From contig JAQVEI010000160.1 of NCBI GenBank assembly GCA_028697695.1, positions 1 to 6,048 on the forward strand: a DNA stretch of 6,048 nt, read 5' to 3'. The notes under the pieces are model-generated. The model had not been told where the DNA came from. It searched no databases and was given only the letters and a program-made list of their open reading frames with translations. This DNA comes from Lentimicrobiaceae bacterium. Its GTDB lineage: Bacteria; Bacteroidota; Bacteroidia; Bacteroidales; Lentimicrobiaceae. Below, piece after piece: positions 1 to 5,257 of the stretch; the first letter of the stretch is position 1; every line of letters begins with the position of its first letter. The position numbers and the translations under genes were made by a program.

Positions 1-319
1 GGGCGGCATAGGGAAGGTATGGCCCTAAATTCGGAAATTGCAGCAAATCAACATTGGATTTAATCAGGATAAACAAAACAATAGAGGGTGCCAATCCAAA
101 CGAAATGACGTCGGCCAGTGAGTCAAGCTCCTTGCCTAAAGGAGATTTAACGTTTAGCAAACGCGCAACAAAACCATCAAAGAAATCAAATACTGCAGCC
201 AAACCCACCAGCGCAACAGCAATAAGCAAAGAGCCATCGAGGGCAAATATTACAGCCAGAGCGCCACTCAACAGGTTACACAATGTAATGATATTGGGAA
301 TTTCTTTTCGCAATCGCAT
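1..319 (-). CDS. pssA: CDP-diacylglycerol--serine O-phosphatidyltransferase (phosphatidylserine synthase), 5' part only
   Basis: Integral membrane enzyme that would transfer a phosphatidyl group from CDP-diacylglycerol to L-serine, the first committed step to phosphatidylethanolamine. The gene starts at ATG 319-317 and leaves the window on the left with 106 codons visible, so its C-terminal half is missing. The product begins MRLRKEIPNIITLCNLLSG, typical of the class. The full CDP-alcohol phosphatidyltransferase signature DGx2ARx8Gx3Dx3D is present at residues 48-70 (D48, G49, A52, R53, G62, D66, D70), preceded by D45. Hydrophobic stretches lie at about residues 9-27, 30-47 and 71-86. The motif alone fits any CDP-alcohol transferase, including PgsA. 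The N-terminal PNIITLCNLLSG and the SLADVISFGLAPS segment favour the serine enzyme. No Shine-Dalgarno site precedes the start; a candidate promoter lies 44-51 bp upstream. It diverges from the gene at 559. Confidence 0.9.
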   Translation of the reverse strand, partial: MRLRKEIPNIITLCNLLSGALAVIFALDGSLLIAVALVGLAAVFDFFDGFVARLLNVKSPLGKELDSLADVISFGLAPSIVLFILIKSNVDLLQFPNLGPYLPYAA

Positions 320-362
320 AGATTAAAACATTGGTTGAATACAGATAAGGTAATTCAAAACC

Positions 363-370
363 CAAAGATA
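363..370 (-). promoter_or_regulatory. Candidate Bacteroidetes-type -7 element for the pssA-like gene
   Basis: Read on the minus strand the bases are TATCTTTG, an exact match to the Bacteroidetes housekeeping -7 consensus TAnnTTTG. It would place the transcript start near 355-358 and give a leader of roughly 35-40 nt before the ATG at 319. The matching -33 TTTG element is poor: the nearest TTG on that strand ends 15 bp away, and the 20-bp spacing shows only ATGG. The position is good and the upstream half weak, so this is a candidate only. Confidence 0.4.
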
Positions 371-458
371 GTGCAATCCTCTTATCAATTCCATGTTGCG
401 CCAGGTTTTATATCAACCCGGTTTTGTTAATAATTTCACATTTAAAATAAAACAAAAC

Positions 459-470
459 GTGATAAATCAC
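459..470. promoter_or_regulatory. Short palindrome resembling a Crp/Fnr-family operator
   Basis: The bases read GTGATAAATCAC: two perfect 5-bp arms GTGAT and ATCAC around AA. This resembles the TGTGA/TCACA half-sites bound by Crp/Fnr regulators, with the 4-bp central spacing (GTGA-N4-TCAC) of Fnr sites rather than the 6 bp of Crp. It lies in the divergent gap, 88 bp before the ATG at 559 (22 bp before the alternative GTG at 493) and about 100 bp upstream of the inferred pssA start. The role is inferred from shape and position only. Confidence 0.25.
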
Positions 471-558
471 ACAATTTTTATTTAACATTTCAGTGAGAAA
501 GGTGTTATTAACTTATGACGGGAAAAATTTTATATTCATTCAAAACACAACACTGCAA

Positions 559-1284
559 ATGGAGAATAAAAAGGTTATTAAGTCTCTTGGTTTTGTTATA
601 AAAAAAGAGAAACTGGCCAGTTTGGCGACAGAACATAAATTCAGTGAACTTATACTGGAAGACCTGGACCCATATCCGGGTTTTTACGATCATTATCATA
701 TTCCGGTTAAAGAGGAGGAGCAAAAGCCACGGTCAATCTTTGCAGTGATTAAAACCAGAGGCCTTGACGAAATGGATGATTTTATCCGTATCACGCGTTA
801 CATCAAAAAAACAACCGATTACACTTTCGATGCTGTGATGGGATGGCTCGAACTGCAGAATAGTATCTCAGGATGTATCCGTATTCATATGGATACTTAC
901 GACGATTTACCTGCCATTATCGCACTATACAGCAAATATGGCATTGAATTTTTAGCCAACCGTAACGTTAAACCGTATATCAGCCTTATCACGGTACGTA
1001 AATATATGATTATTGAGGAGATTGATCCGGGTATCTACCGGGATACAGATATGGCGGATATTTATTACCTGGAGGTCGACCGCTATTTACCCCGTCCGCA
1101 ATTTGAATCTATTAGTAACTCAATTCGCAACAACTGGGAACATAAGATTTACGATGCTGCCCAGGCCGGCGTTTACAGTCACGAAGGTGTAATTGAGCTT
1201 GTACGTATTTACGATCAGGCCACAAGTCTGGAGCATCTAAGATACCTGAAAGAAAAATATCACATTGAAATATCAAGAGCATAA
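559..1284 (+). CDS. Hypothetical protein, 241 residues, family not recognised
   Basis: I do not recognise this protein. From ATG 559 it has 241 residues, with no signal peptide or membrane segment, so it is probably cytoplasmic. Two stretches look like beta-alpha-beta units: residues 60-93 (strand IFAVIKT, charged helix, strand YTFDAV) and residues 105-134 (strand GCIRIHM, helix DDLPAIIALYSKYG, strand IEFLANR). The C-terminal 30 residues again form a helix ending KYHIEI. A poorly ordered, acidic and aromatic linker (about 35-57) precedes the first unit. The frame is open back to GTG 493, which would add 22 residues. I prefer the ATG because Bacteroidetes rarely use GTG and the bases before 559 are A-rich as usual for this phylum, but the longer form cannot be excluded. 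It is followed after 15 bp by the 82-residue gene, presumably co-transcribed. Confidence 0.75.
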   Translation: MENKKVIKSLGFVIKKEKLASLATEHKFSELILEDLDPYPGFYDHYHIPVKEEEQKPRSIFAVIKTRGLDEMDDFIRITRYIKKTTDYTFDAVMGWLELQNSISGCIRIHMDTYDDLPAIIALYSKYGIEFLANRNVKPYISLITVRKYMIIEEIDPGIYRDTDMADIYYLEVDRYLPRPQFESISNSIRNNWEHKIYDAAQAGVYSHEGVIELVRIYDQATSLEHLRYLKEKYHIEISRA

Positions 1285-1285
1285 C

Positions 1286-1295
1286 AAAGGGAGGG
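1286..1295 (+). promoter_or_regulatory. Strong Shine-Dalgarno-like site before the 82-residue gene
   Basis: The bases AAAGGGAGGG contain GGAGG (1290-1294) 5 nt before ATG 1300 and 11 nt before the in-frame ATG 1306. None of the other starts in this window has such a site, and Bacteroidetes generally use few. It supports 1300 or 1306 as the true start and suggests independent, efficient initiation on the second cistron. Confidence 0.5.
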
Positions 1296-1299
1296 TTGC

Positions 1300-1548
1300 A
1301 TGAAGATGCATGAGTTTGAAAACATGGAAATGAATGAAAAAGTGGCTGTGCTTTTCGCCCGGGGAACAGAGCTGCTCGAACGTATTTACATGTATTATAT
1401 TGTAAAACTTTACAGCCTGGATGATCTATACATTGAAATATGGTACCATCAGACGCTCCACCGTATTGATAAGGTTTTTGTTGTAGAGCTGGACGACGTA
1501 ATTCATCTTTATGAAAAACAAATCAACATCTCCGACTTGTTCCGCTAA
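1300..1548 (+). CDS. Small hypothetical protein, 82 residues, second gene of a two-gene unit
   Basis: Not recognised as a named family. The product is acidic at its N-terminus (MKMHEFENMEMNE). It is followed by a helix at about residues 12-28 (NEKVAVLFARGTELLERI), then a run of alternating hydrophobic and aromatic residues likely to form an antiparallel sheet (about 30-66, with YYIVKLYS, LYIEIWYH and KVFVVEL), and a short acidic C-terminal helix ending NISDLFR. There is no signal peptide or membrane segment. The start at 1300 is preceded by a clear GGAGG; ATG 1306 in the same frame is an alternative that removes two residues. The 15-bp gap after the 241-residue gene argues for one transcript and perhaps a joint function. 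The fold type (helix plus curved sheet, small, acidic) would suit a partner or adaptor protein, but that is a guess. Confidence 0.75.
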   Translation: MKMHEFENMEMNEKVAVLFARGTELLERIYMYYIVKLYSLDDLYIEIWYHQTLHRIDKVFVVELDDVIHLYEKQINISDLFR

Positions 1549-1598
1549 TCCTATTGCTGCATCATCAACCGTTCAAACAGGTCACAATGCATGAACCG

Positions 1599-1613
1599 GC
1601 CTGCCAGTCAGGC
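1599..1613. terminator. Weak hairpin between convergent genes
   Basis: GCCTG (1599-1603) and CAGGC (1609-1613) form a perfect 5-bp stem with a 5-nt loop in the gap between the convergent 82-residue gene and the PII-like gene. On the plus strand it is followed by ATATAATTT and on the minus strand by no T run, so it is a poor intrinsic terminator. Nothing else is visible in 1549-1661. Confidence 0.2.
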
Positions 1614-1661
1614 ATATAATTTCCGGATGGTATAGTTTTGAGCGTTGGCAACAGCCGAACA

Positions 1662-1955
1662 TCAAACACTGTGGGCAATATCCCACACAAAGGCGCGTAT
1701 ACCTACTTCTTTGTTAATTTCGTCTATGCGTTTCACCTTTTCGAGTAGCGGCTCTACCCTATCATTTTCCACTATGGTTATCAGAGCGGAGTTCATTTCG
1801 GGCCAGGTGTGGGTACCCATGCGCGGCTCTCCCGTTTCAGAACCCCGTCCTTTCACCTCATTCCACCAGGAATACCCGCTAATACGCAATTGGTCCAGAA
1901 TATATTCTACCCTTTCGGTATGTGCCTGATTAAAAACGATAAATACAGCTTTCAT
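1662..1955 (-). CDS. PII-like protein of the PG0541 transporter-associated type
   Basis: A 97-residue cytoplasmic protein with a PII/ferredoxin-like fold: strand 1-9 (KAVFIVFNQ), helix 12-25, then EVKGRGS at residues 33-39, which matches the segment leading into the T-loop of PII proteins. Next come a glycine- and proline-containing loop (about 37-53), strand 56-63 (SALITIVE), helix 66-82 and a last strand GIRAFVWDI. The GKIGDGK nucleotide-loop motif of classical GlnB/GlnK is absent, so it is not the nitrogen regulator. Small proteins of this type sit beside RND efflux genes in Bacteroidetes (PG0541 of Porphyromonas gingivalis is the name-giver). Here it follows the permease on the same strand after 139 bp, which supports a role as pump partner or sensor. 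Its ligand and mechanism are unknown. The start is ATG 1955 with an A-rich leader and no Shine-Dalgarno site. Confidence 0.85.
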   Translation of the reverse strand: MKAVFIVFNQAHTERVEYILDQLRISGYSWWNEVKGRGSETGEPRMGTHTWPEMNSALITIVENDRVEPLLEKVKRIDEINKEVGIRAFVWDIAHSV

Positions 1956-2095
1956 AATTTAAGTTTGATTGGTGTTAATGTAATTGTTTTAACCGCTTTG
2001 AGCGGGCCGAATGCCTCCGCAAATCGCATTGCATTATAACAGCATGCTATGTTGCGGAGGTTCCGCGCTTCCAACAATTGCTTTAATGCAGGCAT
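1952..2095 (-). CDS. Possible 47-residue overlapping small ORF between permease and PII-like gene
   Basis: An intact 47-codon frame fills the intercistronic gap exactly. Its ATG (2095-2093) shares the last base of the permease stop (TAATG), and its TGA (1954-1952) overlaps the ATG of the PII-like gene (ATGA). Both junctions are of the kind used for coupled translation. The product would begin MPALKQLLEARNLRN and end TPIKLKL: basic, with two adjacent cysteines (C18, C19), and no membrane span or known motif. Against it: no Shine-Dalgarno site, the last 15 codons are A-rich and could simply be the leader of the next gene, and the same bases carry strong inverted repeats. I list it as a possibility, not as an established gene. 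Confidence 0.25.
   Translation of the reverse strand: MPALKQLLEARNLRNIACCYNAMRFAEAFGPLKAVKTITLTPIKLKL
1993..2005 (-). repeat. Small hairpin upstream of the PII-like gene
   Basis: On the minus strand CCGCT-CAA-AGCGG forms a perfect 5-bp stem with a 3-nt loop, 38 nt before the ATG at 1955. It is followed by TTAAAACAATT rather than a T run, so it would be at most a weak terminator or a pausing or stability element in the intercistronic RNA. Confidence 0.4.
2014..2060. repeat. Perfect 9-bp inverted repeat in the permease/PII-like intercistronic region
   Basis: CCTCCGCAA (2014-2022) and TTGCGGAGG (2052-2060) are exact reverse complements separated by 29 bp. In the minus-strand transcript the upstream arm (2060-2052) can instead fold locally with GCGGA at 2066-2062 into a 5-bp hairpin with loop ACC, so the two pairings exclude each other. 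The loop contains a further palindrome AGCATGCT (2041-2048). The geometry resembles an attenuator-type switch or an mRNA-protecting stem; the function is inferred. Confidence 0.45.
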
Positions 2096-2098
2096 TAA
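2083..2098. repeat. Palindrome across the permease stop codon
   Basis: TTAATGC-AG-GCATTAA, two perfect 7-bp arms around two bases, spans the TAA of the permease gene (2097-2095). In RNA it can form a 6-bp stem with a 4-nt loop. It could act as a 3'-end stem of the permease message, or hide the ATG at 2095 from ribosomes until they reach the end of the permease. Confidence 0.35.
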
Positions 2099-5000
2099 TC
2101 GATATTCTGAAATTTCTTTCTAAGCCTCATTACTTTGTCACGCTCACCGCTTCGGGCAAGTACCCCGTACATGACCGGAACAATAACCATGGTAACCACC
2201 GTTGAAAATACCAGTCCGCCAATAACGGTAATGCCCATTGGGCTCCATATCTCCGAACCGTCGCCGGTGCTCAGCGCCAAAGGCAACATACCAAGTATAG
2301 TGGTCATGGCGGTCATCAGCACAGGCCGCAGACGCGATTTGCCTGAAACAACTATAGCATCGTACAGCCGCATGCCGCGGTCACGCATCAGGTTGGTAAA
2401 ATCCACCAGCACGATTCCATTCTTAACCACAATTCCAATTAGCAGAACCGCCCCCAATGCAGCCACAATACTTAAGGTGGTTCCGGTGATCAACAAGGCA
2501 AATATAACGCCCGTAAACGCGAATGGGATAGAAAACATAATGATGAAGGGCATGGTAAATGACTCAAACTGGGAAGCCATCACGATAAACACCAGCAATA
2601 AACTCATGAGCATCAGTAACCCGAGATCCATAAATGACTCCTGCTGGTCTTCGTATGCGCCTCCTACCTGTATCAGCACCTCCTGTGGTATTTGTGTTTC
2701 TTTCACAATTTTATTGATATCCTTGGCCAGCGTACCCAGTGAGGTATTGTTTGGTTTGGCTGAAACGGTGACTATTCTTTCTTTTCGTTTATGCTGAATA
2801 GCCGGTGGCCCCCAGAACTCTTCTACCTTAGCAAACTCTTTAAGTTTGATGGATTGTCCCATGGGTGTGGCTATGGTCAGATTTTCCAGATCGGAAATTG
2901 AACTACGGAATTCCTGCGCCAATCTCACCCTGATTTCGTACTCCTCCCCTTCTTCCTTAAAATAAGAAGCAGTCATCCCGTTTATACGATTTCTAATCAT
3001 GGCAGATACCGAAGCACTGTTTAAGCCATGCAGTGTCAGTTTCTCTTTATCGAGGACTATCTGTAATTCGGGTTTATCATTTTTCCGGCTCACCTTCACA
3101 TCGGTGGCTGTATTTAACGATTGCAGTTTCAGTTTTATCTCTTCGGCAATGGTATTGGTCGCGTTGAAATCATAACCATAAATTTCCACATCTACCTGAC
3201 TGCCCCCCATGCCTCCGCTGCCATCACCGGTGGTTACCGAGGAATTAACAATTTCGGGAATCAAAGCGAGTTGTGCGCGCAGATCATCGGCGATGTCCCA
3301 CACGCTGCGGTCACGGTCGGCAACATCGGATAACCGTGCCATTATATTGATCATATTCGAACCGGTTGTGCTGAATAAGGAAGTCATGCCGCCCTCATCA
3401 TCAGCACCTGATGAGGAAGATAAAATGATGACTTCAGGATAACGCTCCTGTATGATTCTTTCAAGCTTTCGGGTGGTTTTAATCGTCTCTTCCACCCGTG
3501 TTCCGGTTTGCAGCTCCACAGTTACTGCAATGCGCGACTCGTCAGCTTCGGGCATAAAATCGGTACCCACAAACCTAATCAGAAACAAAGAACCTGCGAA
3601 TATTATCAGGGCGGTTATCATCACAAAAGTTTTGTGCCTTAAAGACCAGCGAAGTGTTTTTTCATAAAAATTATCAACATGATTAAGCAATGGCTCAATG
3701 GTGCGTTCATAACTGTATCTTTTTGAGGTTTTCTTCGCCTTTTTTATGGTCAGCATTTTTGAAGCAAGCATAGGGGTAAGCGTAATGGCTGCCAGGGTTG
3801 AAATCACCACTGTTATGGTAACAATCCATCCCAATTGCTTAAAAATAACCCCGGTAAGGCCGCCCACCAGTGTAAGTGGAAAGAAAACAGCTACGACTAC
3901 CAGGGTGGTGATGATTACCGACAACCACACCTCATTGGTAGCGTAAATCGCTGCCTCACGCGGACTGCTTCCCCGCTCAATGTGTTTACTGATGTTCTCC
4001 AATACCACTATGGCATCATCCACCACCATACCAATGGCAATAGACAGCGAAGTGAGTGAAATAACGTTGATGGAGTTACCCGTTATGTACAGGTAAATAA
4101 AGGAAACAATCAACGATATGGGTATGGTTAGTACAATGATAAACGTTGCCCGCCACTTTCCCAGGAAAAACAACACCACCAATGCCACAAAAATAAATGC
4201 CCACATCAGGGTTTGCGACAGATTGTTTATGGAGCCCTTGATAAAGGTGGAAGTATCAATGATCAATTTAATTTTAACATCCGGAGGAAGGGTATGCTGA
4301 AGTTTCTCAAGATTTTCATTGATTTCGCGTGCTATACGCACCGTGTTTGCACCCGATTGCTTAACAACAAACATTCGTAGCCCTGTTTCACCATCAATTT
4401 TTTCTTCAAGGAAGAGGTCTTTGATGGTATCTCTCACCATGGCAACATCTTTCAGGTAAACCGGGATGCCATTTTTATTTCCGACCACCAGTGTACTCAA
4501 CTGTTTACTGTCGGTAAATTCACCCTGAATGCGGAGCTGGTAATCCATTTTCCCCATCTTTACGTTACCTGATGGCATATTAAGATTTTCTCCTGCAATG
4601 GTGTTGCCAATTTGCTCTATGGTAAGGCCGTAAGCGTCCAGTTTTTTCGGATCCGCATCCACGTATACGAAGCGCTTGGGCACTCCTATCAATGAAACGG
4701 AACCTACCCCTTGTATGCGGTTGAGTGGATTGATAATCTTTTCTTCCAGCAATTTCTCCAGGCCCGGGTAACTCTCCTCTGCCGTTACTGCATAAAACAC
4801 AATAGGCATCATGCTGGTGTTGAACTTAAAGATAGCAGGGCGATCAGCCCCATCGGGAAGCAAATCGTAGATGCGGTCGATTACGTCACGCACCTCGTTT
4901 GTGGCCTCATCCAGATTTACCCCCCAGTTAAATTCCAGGTTGACGATCGACATATTATCACTCGAAGTGGAGGTTACTTCTTTTATATCATCCACCGAAT

Positions 5001-5214
5001 TAAACGCATCCTCAAGACGTTTGGTGATATTGGTTTCAATGTCGGCAGCATTGGCTCCCGCGTAGGTTGTCATCACCGACAAAAACGGCGGATCGATCTG
5101 AGGATACAAATCAATGGGTAATTTTACCAGAGAAAATATGCCTATCACTATCACGGCAGTAAAAACCATTACCGTAGTAATGGGTTTGTTTACCGCGGAT
5201 TTATATATGCTCAT
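2095..5214 (-). CDS. RND-family multidrug efflux permease (AcrB/MexB type)
   Basis: Complete 1039-residue inner-membrane proton/substrate antiporter; it would work as a homotrimer taking drugs or other amphiphiles from the periplasm to an outer-membrane channel. Order: TM1 at about 12-30, first periplasmic half (31-334), TM2-TM6 (about 335-487), TM7 (528-548), second periplasmic half (549-861), TM8-TM12 (862-1018). The proton relay is intact: D399-D400 in GMVVDDAIVVLEN (TM4), K931 in VVKNGIVLV (TM10), R961 and T968 in RLRPVLMT (TM11). The KLPIDLYPQIDPP entry after TM1 is typical. The DD/K pattern and length fit the hydrophobe/drug exporters, not SecDF; substrates cannot be read from the sequence. 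A glycine-rich stretch (663-671) lies in the second periplasmic half. The start ATG 5214 is 38 bp after the adaptor stop, with no Shine-Dalgarno site. I give no symbol because many paralogues exist. Confidence 0.97.
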   Translation of the reverse strand: MSIYKSAVNKPITTVMVFTAVIVIGIFSLVKLPIDLYPQIDPPFLSVMTTYAGANAADIETNITKRLEDAFNSVDDIKEVTSTSSDNMSIVNLEFNWGVNLDEATNEVRDVIDRIYDLLPDGADRPAIFKFNTSMMPIVFYAVTAEESYPGLEKLLEEKIINPLNRIQGVGSVSLIGVPKRFVYVDADPKKLDAYGLTIEQIGNTIAGENLNMPSGNVKMGKMDYQLRIQGEFTDSKQLSTLVVGNKNGIPVYLKDVAMVRDTIKDLFLEEKIDGETGLRMFVVKQSGANTVRIAREINENLEKLQHTLPPDVKIKLIIDTSTFIKGSINNLSQTLMWAFIFVALVVLFFLGKWRATFIIVLTIPISLIVSFIYLYITGNSINVISLTSLSIAIGMVVDDAIVVLENISKHIERGSSPREAAIYATNEVWLSVIITTLVVVAVFFPLTLVGGLTGVIFKQLGWIVTITVVISTLAAITLTPMLASKMLTIKKAKKTSKRYSYERTIEPLLNHVDNFYEKTLRWSLRHKTFVMITALIIFAGSLFLIRFVGTDFMPEADESRIAVTVELQTGTRVEETIKTTRKLERIIQERYPEVIILSSSSGADDEGGMTSLFSTTGSNMINIMARLSDVADRDRSVWDIADDLRAQLALIPEIVNSSVTTGDGSGGMGGSQVDVEIYGYDFNATNTIAEEIKLKLQSLNTATDVKVSRKNDKPELQIVLDKEKLTLHGLNSASVSAMIRNRINGMTASYFKEEGEEYEIRVRLAQEFRSSISDLENLTIATPMGQSIKLKEFAKVEEFWGPPAIQHKRKERIVTVSAKPNNTSLGTLAKDINKIVKETQIPQEVLIQVGGAYEDQQESFMDLGLLMLMSLLLVFIVMASQFESFTMPFIIMFSIPFAFTGVIFALLITGTTLSIVAALGAVLLIGIVVKNGIVLVDFTNLMRDRGMRLYDAIVVSGKSRLRPVLMTAMTTILGMLPLALSTGDGSEIWSPMGITVIGGLVFSTVVTMVIVPVMYGVLARSGERDKVMRLRKKFQNID

Positions 5215-5228
5215 TGTATGAAGTCTTT

Positions 5229-5257
5229 ATTGAAATTATTGTATGATTGAAATTATT
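5229..5257. repeat. 12-bp direct repeat in the adaptor/permease junction
   Basis: ATTGAAATTATT occurs at 5229-5240 and again at 5246-5257, with a 17-bp period. The second copy includes the adaptor stop codon (5255-5253). TTGTATG also recurs at 5214-5220 and 5239-5245, so the bases just before the permease ATG are partly duplicated upstream. This could be a small tandem duplication of the ribosome-entry region. Confidence 0.5.

Noticed and set aside
54..326. 90-codon plus-strand frame at the left end
   Set aside because: Lies antisense to the pssA-like gene, which carries an intact CDP-alcohol phosphatidyltransferase motif on the minus strand.
508..723. 71-codon minus-strand frame inside the 241-residue gene
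   Set aside because: Low-complexity Phe/Leu/Ile-rich translation expected from the reverse of Lys/Glu-rich codons; no neighbour or motif supports it.
1262..1441. Repeated ACATTGAAATAT near 1262-1273 and 1430-1441
   Set aside because: Both copies are coding (HIEI and YIEI) in adjacent genes; a shared short strand motif or chance is enough to explain it.
1645..2039. Two overlapping plus-strand frames opposite the PII-like gene
   Set aside because: The minus-strand PII-like protein is clearly recognisable; these are its antisense shadows.
2135..2797. 220-codon open frame on the plus strand inside the permease gene
   Set aside because: It is antisense to conserved RND sequence, including TM8-TM12; its translation is low-complexity (Ser/Thr/Ile/Pro-rich) and matches nothing. 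It is a shadow of the permease codons.
4711..5121. 136-codon plus-strand open frame opposite the permease N-terminal part
   Set aside because: Antisense to the porter domain; no start context, no recognisable domain, explained by the opposite strand's codon use.
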